DNA from: Bacteroidales bacterium
Lineage (GTDB): Bacteria > Bacteroidota > Bacteroidia > Bacteroidales > UBA932
Assembly (NCBI GenBank): GCA_017446775.1
Contig: JAFSQE010000006.1
Coordinates: forward strand, 1 to 55,134
Direction: 5' to 3'
DNA length: 55,134 bases
Shown: in pieces, positions 16,457-24,865 of the stretch
Layout: each line of letters starts with the position of its first letter
Numbering within the stretch: position 1 is the stretch's first letter
Program-made: the position numbers and the translations under genes
Notes under the pieces: model-generated
Database searches by the model: none
What the model saw: the letters and a program-made list of their open reading frames with translations, nothing else
What the model was told of the DNA's origin: nothing

Positions 16457-16457
16457 T

Positions 16458-16807
16458 AAAAAACCGAGGGGATAGAGGGAAGCGCACCTTTCGGTACATC
16501 AATCGAGCCTAACCTACCTTAAGCACCTCGAATGCTTACGATAGTGACTCCGAACTTTCTCGGGTTTGCCAAAGCGAGTGCGAACATACGCCCTAACCTT
16601 AACAAATCTCACAACCTCCACTCCAATGGAGATGATAATAATCTTCGTATAAGATCTCATATTAATAAATGTTATTGACTACTTGAGAGATCTATCGAGG
16701 ATTCATTACAATACCTCCCCTCGGTTAAGGGCATATTTCAAAGAAAACAGACACCCACTTCGAGGATAGATGTCTGTTCTTTGTGTCAATAACATTGTGA
16801 TAGTATC
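16458..16807 (-). ncRNA. Unidentified structured RNA of about 350 nt
   Basis: This 406-bp gap between msrA and yggS has no convincing ORF. A strong minus-strand promoter (see 16814-16844) should start RNA near 16807, and a U-run (A's at 16458-16463) ends it. Two perfect 10-bp complements are present: 16785-16794 with 16670-16679, and 16717-16726 with 16462-16471. In RNA order they interleave, implying a long-range pseudoknot or two exclusive folds. Local hairpins include one near 16744-16780 and small hairpins near the 3' end such as GTACC-GAAA-GGTGC. I do not find the universal RNase P core, a tmRNA tag or tRNA-like end, or an SRP Alu/GGAA signature. A 6S-like or Bacteroidales-specific RNA is possible. 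Confidence 0.65.
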
Positions 16808-16813
16808 ACGATG

Positions 16814-16844
16814 CAAATATAATACACTAAATCCCGTTTGTCAA
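16814..16844 (-). promoter_or_regulatory. Promoter of the 16.5-16.8 kb ncRNA
   Basis: On the minus strand, TATATTTG (16821 to 16814) is a perfect -7 box, and a TTG -33 element lies at 16844-16842, 20 bp upstream, which is the expected spacing. It lies in the short gap after yggS and points away from it. Confidence 0.75.
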
Positions 16845-16862
16845 GAGATTCCGAGAAATAAT

Positions 16863-17492
16863 TTATCTAGCGCCGAAGATGGCGCTGCCGATGCGGATGA
16901 TGGTGGCACCTTCTTCAACTGCGACGGGCCAGTCACTGCTCATGCCCATTGAGAGTTCGGGAAGGCTGGTGGCAAGCTGAACCTCGCGGGCACGGCGGAA
17001 GTCGGCGCGGATGCGCTCCAAATCATCGGTATTGGTGGCCATGGCCATAATGCCGCGCAGCCGCACGCCGGGATAATCTGCTGCAGAAGCTGCCACAGAA
17101 AGCGCCTCTTCTGGCGTAAAGCCTCCCTTTGATTCTTCTGCAGCGACGTGGACCTCCAGCAGACAGTCCACCCGCCTGCCCTGCGCCACCGCCGCGGCAG
17201 AAATGGCCAGCAGCAGGTGCATCGAATCCACCGATTCTATCAGCGAGGCGTATGGGAGCACAAACTTGATCTTGTTGGTTTGCAGATGGCCGATAAAGTG
17301 CCACTCGATGTCGGTGGGCAGCACCGCTGCCTTTGCCGCCAGCTCCTGCGGACGGCTCTCGCCAAAACGACGCTGACCGGCCGCGTACGCCGCCATAATA
17401 TCCTCGGCAGGCTTGAACTTGGAAACAGCCACCAGTTTTACCCCAGACGGTATCTCGTCCAGCAAGCGGAGCAAATTGTTGGCAACGGCCAT
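16863..17492 (-). CDS. yggS: YggS/PROSC-family PLP-binding protein
   Basis: PLP homeostasis protein of the alanine-racemase-fold YggS/PLPBP family, 209 residues. The PLP lysine is Lys25 in LVAVSKFKP. Other family motifs are RFGESRPQEL, WHFIGHLQTNK, LLEVHVAAEESKGGF and LSMGMSSDWPVAVEEGATIIRIGSAIFG. It lies 3 bp after yidC on the same strand, so the two are probably co-transcribed. Confidence 0.93.
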   Translation of the reverse strand: MAVANNLLRLLDEIPSGVKLVAVSKFKPAEDIMAAYAAGQRRFGESRPQELAAKAAVLPTDIEWHFIGHLQTNKIKFVLPYASLIESVDSMHLLLAISAAAVAQGRRVDCLLEVHVAAEESKGGFTPEEALSVAASAADYPGVRLRGIMAMATNTDDLERIRADFRRAREVQLATSLPELSMGMSSDWPVAVEEGATIIRIGSAIFGAR

Positions 17493-17495
17493 CGT

Positions 17496-19355
17496 TTAGC
17501 GCTTCTTTTGCTGCTGTTGCTGCATCTTGTATGCCTCCTCCAGCCGCTGTGCGAACTTGGACTTTTTGGGGGTCTTGGCCTCTGCAGTCTTGCGGGCAAT
17601 CTGCGCCTTGAGCTTCTCTTCGCTCACAACCCACTTGCGGATTACAAAATTCTGACCGATGGTAATCAGGTTGGAGAGGAAGTAATAATAGTTAAGGCCG
17701 GCGGAGAAGTTGTTACAAAGCAGCACCATGAATATCGGCATCAGCCAGACCGTCATGAACTGCATGCCGGGCATCTGCTGATTCTGGGCTGCGGTCGCAC
17801 CCGCCGTCATCTTGCCGTACACGAACATCGATACGCCCATGAGCAGCGCGAACAGCGATATATGGTTGCCGTACATCGGAATCCTGAAGCCGAAGTCCAG
17901 GATGGAATCGTATGTACTAAGGTCCTGCGCCCACAGGAAGCTTTGCTGACGCAGCTCAAAGCTGGCCGGGAAGAAGCGGAACATGGCGTACAGTATCGGG
18001 AACTGCAACAGCACGGGCAGGCAGCCGCCAAACATACTTACGCCACTTTTCTTATAGAGATCCATGGTGGCCTGCTGCTTTTTCATGGCATCGGCCTCCT
18101 TGGAATACTTTTCGTTTATCTTTTGAATCTCCGGCTGCAGCACCTTCATCTTGGCGGTGGACTCGTAGCTCTTGATGGTGAACGGCGAGATGACCAGTTT
18201 GATAAGGAGGGTAAGCAGCAGGATGATAAGTCCGTAGCTATTGAAATACTTGTTGAGCCAGTTGAACACCGGGATAATCACGTATTTACAAATCGAGCCC
18301 ACAAGCCAGCCGCCAAGGGGCAGGAGCTTGTCGTATGCTCGGTCGTACCCCTTGAGCACCGGATAGTGGTTAGGGGTAAAGTTGAACTCGAAGCTGCGGG
18401 TAAAATCGGCCCCCTTTGCGCCATAGTCGGCAGCGAGCGATGCGCCGGCAGCGAAAAGACGCTGCTGGGAATCATCCTCCGGATAGGTTTTCACAGCCAC
18501 ATCCCCGCCTGAAAAACCGTCGGCAGCATACAGGATTGCAGAGAAGAACTGCTGCTTGAAAGCTACCCAGCTCGCATTGCCGGCAAGGGATTCACGACCG
18601 GAATCCTTGCGCAGCTGTATCTGCTTGATCTTATCGGAACCGGAATAGCGGAACGCCACGGCAGAGTAATTCTTCTCGTTGGTATAGCCCTTCTCCAGAC
18701 GCGGCATATCCAGCGTCCAGGTAATCTTGCACTGCGACGACGAGCGGGGCAAGATGCCGTCCATCGCCACAAAATGCATGTCAAAGCCCACGTCGTAGCT
18801 GCCAGGCATAAGGGTATAGGTATTCTCGATGTAAGAATCTTCGTCGACATACAGACGCAGGGTAACGCTCTGGTCGCTGGCCGCAACTATTGCATAGCTG
18901 AAATCGGTGGTATTGATATACTGCCCAGCGTCCAGTTCTACGTCAAACTTGCTGTAACCTTTGGGAATCAGGTAGAGGGCGGTGCTGTCGTATTTGAAAT
19001 ACTTCTTGACAAGCACTTCGTCTATCTGGCCTCCGTGAGTGGTGATGCCCACCCTGAGGTTCTCATTCTCGAGATAAACGACCTGCTCTTCTCCGTTAAA
19101 GGCCATGTCGTTGAGCGACTGGGTGCGATATACCTGTGCAACAGCCGGCTGCGCCTCGCCCAGAGTATCGGCATCGGCACGCATTATATCTGCCTCTGCA
19201 AGTGATTCTGCATACTGCGCCGCCTCTATCCTTGCAAGGGAATCGGCCACGAACTGTGCCCTTTTCTGTTTCTCGAATTGTTTTGTATTGTACCAGCTGA
19301 ACAGCAACAAAACTACGCCGATCAGCGCAAACCCGATTAATGTCTGTTTGTTCAT
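17496..19355 (-). CDS. yidC: Membrane protein insertase YidC
   Basis: Inserts and folds proteins in the inner membrane. The 619-residue protein has an N-terminal anchor (IGFALIGVVLLLFSWY), a large periplasmic domain (about 30-350), then the conserved insertase core starting around YVIIPVFNWLNKYFNSYGLIILLLTLLIKL and including SGVSMFGGCLPVLLQFPILYAMFRFF. The C-terminus is basic and glutamine-rich, as expected for ribosome contact. It lies 11 bp after the DUF349 gene and 3 bp before yggS. Confidence 0.96.
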   Translation of the reverse strand: MNKQTLIGFALIGVVLLLFSWYNTKQFEKQKRAQFVADSLARIEAAQYAESLAEADIMRADADTLGEAQPAVAQVYRTQSLNDMAFNGEEQVVYLENENLRVGITTHGGQIDEVLVKKYFKYDSTALYLIPKGYSKFDVELDAGQYINTTDFSYAIVAASDQSVTLRLYVDEDSYIENTYTLMPGSYDVGFDMHFVAMDGILPRSSSQCKITWTLDMPRLEKGYTNEKNYSAVAFRYSGSDKIKQIQLRKDSGRESLAGNASWVAFKQQFFSAILYAADGFSGGDVAVKTYPEDDSQQRLFAAGASLAADYGAKGADFTRSFEFNFTPNHYPVLKGYDRAYDKLLPLGGWLVGSICKYVIIPVFNWLNKYFNSYGLIILLLTLLIKLVISPFTIKSYESTAKMKVLQPEIQKINEKYSKEADAMKKQQATMDLYKKSGVSMFGGCLPVLLQFPILYAMFRFFPASFELRQQSFLWAQDLSTYDSILDFGFRIPMYGNHISLFALLMGVSMFVYGKMTAGATAAQNQQMPGMQFMTVWLMPIFMVLLCNNFSAGLNYYYFLSNLITIGQNFVIRKWVVSEEKLKAQIARKTAEAKTPKKSKFAQRLEEAYKMQQQQQKKR

Positions 19356-19366
19356 TAAAAACTCCC

Positions 19367-21346
19367 TTATGCTTCGTTCTCCGATTCCTCTGCCTTGTTC
19401 ATCGCCTTGATTTTGGCCTCAAGAGCGGCCAGATCTGCCTTTGCCTGGTCTATCTTGGCGCGGAAATCGCCAATAAGCGACTCTGCATTCTTTGACCTTT
19501 CAAAGAAGCCAATGTTGTTCTCCCAGGTTGCGATGTCGGCCTCAAGCTTCACAAACTCCTGAACCAGACGGTCTTTCTCTGTGAACTGGCGCTCTGCAAA
19601 ACCACGACGTTCCTGGTCGCGGCCGCGCCGCATCGGACGCTCTTCTGCAGCCAGTTCCCCAAACTTGGTCTTTATTGCATCGCGATATGCGTTCTGTATC
19701 CTGTCCTTGTCTTTGAAGGGGATGAACCCAATCTCGCGCCATTTTGCCTGGAAGTCGCGCATAGCGGCCAGGTCGGCCTCACGGTCGCCGGAAAGCTCGT
19801 ATGCCCCGATGGCAACTATCAAATCTTTCTTGGCTGCCAGGTTCTCGTTAAAGTTGGCTCCCTTGCCGCCGGAGTGCTTGTCTTTGTTGTCGAAGAAGGT
19901 ATCGCAGGCTGCGCGGAAACGTGCCCAAACCTGGTCGGACTTCTTTTTGGGAACCGGACCTATCTCTTTCCACTGCTTCTGGAGATTGATAAGGATATCG
20001 GTGGTCTTCTTCCAGTCTTCGCTGTCTTTTACAGCCTCTGCCCTGGCGCAAAGCTCTTCTTTCTTTGCAAGGTTGGCTGCCAGCTGGTCTTTGAAATCGG
20101 AATGGAACTGCTTCTTTGCGGTGAAGAACTTGTCGCATGCGGCGCGGAAGCGCTCGTAGATGCGGTCGTTCTCTTTTCTTACGGCATAGCCGATCGTGCG
20201 CCACTGCTTCTGCAGATCCTGCATGGCAGCGCTCATCTGTGCCCAGTTGCTGCCTGCGCCAAACTCCTGGTTTGCAATAGCTTCTGCCTTCTCGCACAGC
20301 TCTGTCTTGGCCTTGAGGTTTGCGACCTGCTGCTCTTTGGCGGTTTCAAAGAAAGCCTGATATTTCTTATTGACAGTTGCGGTGGCTGCTTTAAAGCGGT
20401 CCCATATCTCTTCACGCATCTCCTTTGCCACCGGACCGAGCTCCTTCCACTCTTCGTGAAGCTTCTGCAGGGTGCGGAAAGCCTGCACGCTGTTTTCGCT
20501 TGTGGCCAGCTCCTCTGCCTTGCGGCACAACTCCTCCTTCGCTTCCAGATTCTTCTTGAAATCCATATCGCGAAGCTCATTGTTGATTTTTACAAAGTCG
20601 TAGAAAAGTTCGACATTGTGATAATATGAGTCGTACAGGTCTTTGGCCTTTGCCGGAGGCACGGCACCGATGGTGCGCCAGGTATTCTGCAGCTCGCGGA
20701 AGCGGGGGTAAGCGGCGCTCAGATCGCCGGGCTCCTCTACCAGGACCTTCAGTTGCGCAAGGATCTTGCTCTTTGCCTCAAAATTCTCTTCCCGCTTACT
20801 GTTCTGTTCGTTCATATACTCAGCGCGCATGGTACGGTACTGGGCATAGAGCGATTTGAACCCACGCTCGATCTCGGCAAACGGATTGGTAGAAGCGGTG
20901 TTGCCGACTTCTGTTTGTTCCGCAGCCTCTGCCGGGGTTGCTGCTGCCGCAGGTGTATCGTTCTCAAGCACCACATCCTTAGCCGCAGCCTCGTCAAAAC
21001 CCATCGCGATTTTCTCTTTCTTGAGGGTCTTGTAGAAGCATGCCTTAATGACCTCGGCATATTTGTTTAGCGAGCGGATATCGGCGCTGTCGACATACTC
21101 CTTGAGGGAGTCTACCAGCTCCTTGATGCTTTTTGTAGAGAAATCTGTCTCCTGCTCGCCCTGTGCCGGCTCGGCAGCTGGTGCGGGGGCTGTCTGCCCT
21201 TCAACTGGTTCCGGACGGTCAGCAACCTCCTCTTTTACAGGTTCTACAACTTTCTCTTCGGTAACAGGCTCAGAGCCAACAGCAGCCGACTGCTCCAGTT
21301 CTGGGGTCACCTCTTCGGGAACAATCTTGTTAAGGTCATCACTCAT
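19367..21346 (-). CDS. DUF349-repeat protein
   Basis: A 659-residue soluble protein. Residues 1-65 are acidic and low-complexity; about 85-160 includes a second acidic stretch; then come several roughly 75-residue alpha-helical repeats, each with the DUF349 pattern WK-x-IG-x-(V/I)PxxxxxxxWxRFxxAxxxFF. Examples are LQKQWRTIGYAVRKENDRIYERFRAACDKFF-type and LQKQWKEIGPVPKKKSDQVWARF-type segments. The C-terminus is a predicted coiled coil. The molecular role of this family is not established. It heads the yidC-yggS cluster and diverges from trmD. Confidence 0.88.
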   Translation of the reverse strand: MSDDLNKIVPEEVTPELEQSAAVGSEPVTEEKVVEPVKEEVADRPEPVEGQTAPAPAAEPAQGEQETDFSTKSIKELVDSLKEYVDSADIRSLNKYAEVIKACFYKTLKKEKIAMGFDEAAAKDVVLENDTPAAAATPAEAAEQTEVGNTASTNPFAEIERGFKSLYAQYRTMRAEYMNEQNSKREENFEAKSKILAQLKVLVEEPGDLSAAYPRFRELQNTWRTIGAVPPAKAKDLYDSYYHNVELFYDFVKINNELRDMDFKKNLEAKEELCRKAEELATSENSVQAFRTLQKLHEEWKELGPVAKEMREEIWDRFKAATATVNKKYQAFFETAKEQQVANLKAKTELCEKAEAIANQEFGAGSNWAQMSAAMQDLQKQWRTIGYAVRKENDRIYERFRAACDKFFTAKKQFHSDFKDQLAANLAKKEELCARAEAVKDSEDWKKTTDILINLQKQWKEIGPVPKKKSDQVWARFRAACDTFFDNKDKHSGGKGANFNENLAAKKDLIVAIGAYELSGDREADLAAMRDFQAKWREIGFIPFKDKDRIQNAYRDAIKTKFGELAAEERPMRRGRDQERRGFAERQFTEKDRLVQEFVKLEADIATWENNIGFFERSKNAESLIGDFRAKIDQAKADLAALEAKIKAMNKAEESENEA

Positions 21347-21415
21347 GGTTTGTAGTTTTAAGTGTACACTAAAAGGCGAAGTTAGAAAAAAATCTTGAAA
21401 CCAAAGTTTTATTCC

Positions 21416-21423
21416 TATTTTTG
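21416..21423 (+). promoter_or_regulatory. trmD promoter, probably leaderless
   Basis: TATTTTTG is a perfect -7 box ending 6 bp before the trmD ATG at 21430, so transcription should start at or next to the start codon. Confidence 0.7.
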
Positions 21424-21429
21424 TGCGTT

Positions 21430-22110
21430 ATGAGATTCGATATTATCACCGCCGTACCGGAGCTGCTGGACAGCCCGCTGAACTACTCCATAGTTAAAAG
21501 AGCCCGCGACAAAGGCCTGGTAGAGATATTTGTGCACAACCTGCACGACTGGGGCAGCGGCAACTACAAGCAGATAGACGACTACGCCTTTGGCGGCGAT
21601 GCCGGTATGGTGATGAAGATCGAGCCGGTCTTTAACCTGATAAACCACTTGAAGGGCGAACGGGATTACGACGAGATTATCTACACCTCGCCCGACGGCA
21701 AGATCCTGGACCAGGGCGACGCCAACGAGATATCCTGCATGCAGAACGTGATTATCCTCTGCGGACACTACAAGGGGATCGACCACCGCATACGCGAGCA
21801 CTTGATTACTCGCGAGATTTCGGTGGGTGACTACGTTCTGAGCGGTGGCGAGATTCCCGCTGCCATTATTGTGGATGCCGCCGTAAGGCTGATTCCCGGC
21901 GCCATCGGCGATGAAACCAGCGCCCTTTCCGACTCTTTCCAGGACGGCCTCCTCTCCCCTCCCGTCTATACCCGCCCCGCCGACTTCAACGGCTGGAAAG
22001 TGCCCGACGTGCTGCTTAGCGGCAACCCGAAACTTATCAAAGCCTGGCAGGACGAACAGTCGCTGGAGCGCACCAAGCGGCTAAGGCCGAATCTGCTGAA
22101 GGGGGAATAA
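21430..22110 (+). CDS. trmD: tRNA (guanine-N1)-methyltransferase TrmD
   Basis: Methylates G37 of tRNAs to prevent frameshifting. The 226-residue SPOUT methyltransferase shows the knotted SAM-binding loop motifs [17 protein letters not shown] and [12 protein letters not shown], and the C-terminal [21 protein letters not shown]. Translation starts at MRFDIITA (21430); three upstream in-frame codons would lie inside the promoter. Family length is about 230, so it is complete. Confidence 0.95.
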   Translation: MRFDIITAVPELLDSPLNYSIVKRARDKGLVEIFVHNLHDWGSGNYKQIDDYAFGGDAGMVMKIEPVFNLINHLKGERDYDEIIYTSPDGKILDQGDANEISCMQNVIILCGHYKGIDHRIREHLITREISVGDYVLSGGEIPAAIIVDAAVRLIPGAIGDETSALSDSFQDGLLSPPVYTRPADFNGWKVPDVLLSGNPKLIKAWQDEQSLERTKRLRPNLLKGE

Positions 22111-22114
22111 TTTT

Positions 22115-22122
22115 TATCTTTG
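22115..22122 (+). promoter_or_regulatory. asnA promoter
   Basis: TATCTTTG -7 box lies 19 bp before the asnA ATG, right after the trmD stop, giving asnA its own start site with a leader of about 12 bases. Confidence 0.65.
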
Positions 22123-22141
22123 CCGCAAACTCACTCACAAT

Positions 22142-23179
22142 ATGAGCAAACTCTACCTTCCAAAAGATTATAAGGCGCTGCTTACGCTGCAACAGACAGA
22201 GCAGGGCATCAAGAGCATAAAGGACTTTTTCCAGCAGTGCCTGGCTTCGCAGCTCAGGCTGAGGCGCGTCACGGCGCCGCTGTTCGTAAAGAGCGGCCTG
22301 GGCATCAACGACGACCTGAACGGCATCGAGCGGCCGGTCACTTTTGCAATCGGCGATATGGGCGATGCCCGCGCCGAGATAGTCCACTCGCTGGCCAAGT
22401 GGAAAAGGATGACGCTGGCGGAGTATCAGATTCCCCGCGGATACGGCATTTACACCGATATGAACGCCATCCGTCCGGATGAAGAACTGGACAACCTCCA
22501 TTCTTTATATGTGGACCAGTGGGACTGGGAGGCGGTAATGGCCCCCGAAGAGCGCAACCTCTCCTACCTCAAGAGCAAGGTGGACGGTATCTACAACGTG
22601 CTGCTGCAGACAGAGTATATGGTGTATGAGAAATATCACGCCATCACCCCCATCCTGCCGGAGAAGATTACCTACATCCATGCGCAAGAGCTGCTGGAGC
22701 GATATCCCGGCCTCAACCCCAAAGAGCGCGAGAACGAGATAGCCCGCAAATACGGCGCTGTGTTCGTAATCGGCATCGGCGGTGCCCTCTCCGACGGCAA
22801 GCCGCACGACGGCCGTGCCCCGGACTACGACGACTGGAGCTCCGTGGCAGAGAACGGCCTGGCCGGCCTCAACGGCGACATCCTGCTCTGGAACCCGGTC
22901 CTGGAGAGCGCCTTCGAAATATCTTCCATGGGTATCCGTGTCGATGCCGAAGCCCTCAAGCGCCAGCTGGCCATCAGCAACCAGCAGCACCGCGCCGGGC
23001 TCTATTTCCACCGCAGGCTACTTGCCGGCGAACTCCCGCAAAGCATCGGCGGCGGTATCGGGCAGAGCCGGCTGTGCATGTTCCTGCTTCGCAAAGGCCA
23101 TATCGGCGAGATTCAGGCGAGCATCTGGCCAGATGACATGCGCGCCGCTTGCAAGGCCCACGGGATGCAGCTGATTTAA
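22142..23179 (+). CDS. asnA: Aspartate-ammonia ligase AsnA
   Basis: Ammonia-dependent asparagine synthetase, 345 residues, related to class II aminoacyl-tRNA synthetases. It has TAPLFVKSGLGINDDLNG-like N-terminal signature (here VTAPLFVKSGLGINDDLNG), the YTDMNAIRPDE loop, VDQWDWE and the C-terminal LPQSIGGGIGQSRLCM motif with the active-site arginine. Length agrees with the family. Confidence 0.96.
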   Translation: MSKLYLPKDYKALLTLQQTEQGIKSIKDFFQQCLASQLRLRRVTAPLFVKSGLGINDDLNGIERPVTFAIGDMGDARAEIVHSLAKWKRMTLAEYQIPRGYGIYTDMNAIRPDEELDNLHSLYVDQWDWEAVMAPEERNLSYLKSKVDGIYNVLLQTEYMVYEKYHAITPILPEKITYIHAQELLERYPGLNPKERENEIARKYGAVFVIGIGGALSDGKPHDGRAPDYDDWSSVAENGLAGLNGDILLWNPVLESAFEISSMGIRVDAEALKRQLAISNQQHRAGLYFHRRLLAGELPQSIGGGIGQSRLCMFLLRKGHIGEIQASIWPDDMRAACKAHGMQLI

Positions 23180-23185
23180 AAAAAA

Positions 23186-23217
23186 TTTGCATTTATAATT
23201 TTTTCTACAAACCTTTG
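23186..23217 (+). promoter_or_regulatory. Promoter of the trp leader-trpB operon
   Basis: TTTG at 23186-23189 is a -33 element, and AACCTTTG at 23210-23217 is a near-consensus -7 box 20 bp downstream. RNA should begin near 23224, 13 bases before the leader-peptide ATG. Confidence 0.6.
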
Positions 23218-23236
23218 TGACGGAAAAACGAACAGG

Positions 23237-23329
23237 ATGAACGCACAGGTTAACAACTTTTTCTTTTGGCGCGCTTGGTTTTGGCAATCAAGTGTTTCTG
23301 TGTGTGCATCACCTTCCGTGCAATACTAA
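23237..23329 (+). CDS. Tryptophan leader peptide (attenuator)
   Basis: A 30-codon ORF preceding trpB with three Trp codons in six positions (WRAWFW, codons 11-16), just after a Phe run. It is followed by an intrinsic terminator at 23358-23386 and then trpB. This matches ribosome-mediated attenuation: with charged tRNA-Trp scarce, the ribosome stalls on the Trp codons and the terminator should not form. It fits the Bacteroid-trp RNA motif described upstream of trp genes in Bacteroidetes. Confidence 0.88.
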   Translation: MNAQVNNFFFWRAWFWQSSVSVCASPSVQY

Positions 23330-23357
23330 TTAAGGGAAACATAAAAATTACATATAA

Positions 23358-23386
23358 GGCTGGTCCTTTTGGATCGGCCTTTTTTT
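23358..23386 (+). terminator. trp attenuator terminator
   Basis: Nine-base-pair stem GGCTGGTCC / GGATCGGCC with a TTTT loop, followed by a run of eight T's. It stands 28 bp after the leader-peptide stop and 48 bp before the trpB ATG. Confidence 0.88.
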
Positions 23387-23434
23387 ATTGAAACAACAAA
23401 GACAAATATTTATAAACGTTTAAAAACGACTATT

Positions 23435-24805
23435 ATGGCAACCAAACGATTTATCCTTCAGGAAGAAGAGATCCCAAGACAATGGTATAACATCCAGGCT
23501 GATATGCCCAACAAGCCGCTGCCGATGCTGCACCCCGCCACAAAGCAGCCGGTAACGGTAGAAGACCTGTCACACATCTTCACAAGAGAGGCATCTGAGC
23601 AGGAACTCAACCAGACAGACCGCTGGATCGACATTCCGGAGGAAGTTCGTGACCTCTATAAATCATACCGCTCCACACCGCTGGTTCGCGCCTACGGCCT
23701 GGAGGAGGCTATCGGCACCAAATGCCACATCTATTTCAAGAACGAGAGCGTGAGCCCGGTGGGCAGCCACAAGCTCAACAGCGCCCTGCCGCAGGCATAC
23801 TACTGCAAGAAAGAGGGCATAACCAATGTCACCACCGAGACCGGCGCCGGCCAGTGGGGCACTGCGCTCAGCTACGCCGCAAAGGTATTCGGCCTGGAGG
23901 CAGCGGTCTATATGGTTAAGATCTCCTACGAGCAGAAGCCCTACCGCCGCAGCATAATGCAGACCTACGGCGCCCAGGTCATCGCTTCTCCATCTATGAG
24001 TACCCGCGCCGGCAAGGACATCCTCACCAAGGATCCAAATCACCAGGGTTCGCTTGGCACCGCCATCAGCGAAGCGGTAGAGCTGGCCATGAACACGCCC
24101 AACTGCCGTTATTCCCTCGGTTCCGTGCTGAACCACGTGACCCTGCACCAGAGCATCATCGGCCTTGAGGCAGAGAAGCAGATGAAGATGGCGGGCGAAT
24201 ATCCCGACATCGTTATTGGATGCTTTGGCGGCGGCAGCAACTTTGGCGGCATCGCCTTCCCGTTCATGCGCCACACCTTCTCTGGTGAGCACAAGAACAC
24301 CCGCTTCATCGCGGCCGAGCCCCTCTCCTGCCCCAAATTCACCAAGGGCGTTTTCCACTACGACTTTGGCGACGAGGCCGGCTTCACTCCGCTGATTCCG
24401 ATGTTCACCCTGGGGCACAACTTCCGCCCCGCAAACATCCACGCCGGCGGTTTGCGCTACCACGGCGCCGGCATGATCGTGACACAACTGGTAAAGGACG
24501 GCTTTGTCGAGGCGGTGGATATCCCTCAGCTGGAGACATTTGAAAAAGGTCTGATCTTCGCCAAGGCAGAGGGCATCATCCCCGCGCCGGAGAGCTGCCA
24601 CGCAATCGCTGCCGCCATACGCGAGGCCAAGGCGTGCGACGCCAAGGGCGAGCAGAAGGTCATCCTCTTCAACCTGAGCGGACACGGCCTGATAGACATA
24701 ACCGCATACGACAAGTACCTGGCCGGCGACCTGGTGAACGGAGAGGTGAGCGACGAATATATCCACGCGAATATAGAAGAGCTGAAGCAGCAGATAAATC
24801 TCTAA
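23435..24805 (+). CDS. trpB: Tryptophan synthase beta chain, TrpB2 type
   Basis: PLP enzyme that condenses indole and serine to tryptophan. The 456-residue length and the divergent N-terminus (MATKRFILQEEEIPRQWYN) mark the TrpB2 class, which usually acts without a linked TrpA. Lys113 in PVGSHKLNSAL binds PLP, and FGGGSNFGG binds the phosphate. The ATG at 23435 is the right start; an in-frame TTG at 23369 falls inside the attenuator terminator. It is followed by a phenylacetate-CoA-ligase-like gene and an ACT gene on the same strand. Confidence 0.94.
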   Translation: MATKRFILQEEEIPRQWYNIQADMPNKPLPMLHPATKQPVTVEDLSHIFTREASEQELNQTDRWIDIPEEVRDLYKSYRSTPLVRAYGLEEAIGTKCHIYFKNESVSPVGSHKLNSALPQAYYCKKEGITNVTTETGAGQWGTALSYAAKVFGLEAAVYMVKISYEQKPYRRSIMQTYGAQVIASPSMSTRAGKDILTKDPNHQGSLGTAISEAVELAMNTPNCRYSLGSVLNHVTLHQSIIGLEAEKQMKMAGEYPDIVIGCFGGGSNFGGIAFPFMRHTFSGEHKNTRFIAAEPLSCPKFTKGVFHYDFGDEAGFTPLIPMFTLGHNFRPANIHAGGLRYHGAGMIVTQLVKDGFVEAVDIPQLETFEKGLIFAKAEGIIPAPESCHAIAAAIREAKACDAKGEQKVILFNLSGHGLIDITAYDKYLAGDLVNGEVSDEYIHANIEELKQQINL

Positions 24806-24865
24806 TAACTAGCACCTTGCGAAAAAGATGTTTCGCAAAAAGCACAAAAGGTCAATTTAACAAAT

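Noticed and set aside
16458-16807. RNase P RNA, tmRNA or SRP RNA
   Set aside because: The universal RNase P GAGGAAAGTCC-type core, a tmRNA tag and tRNA-like end, and the SRP GGAA/Alu pattern are all missing, so I left it unnamed.
23369-23434. trpB start at TTG 23369
   Set aside because: This codon is inside the attenuator terminator, and the ATG at 23435 matches the family N-terminus.
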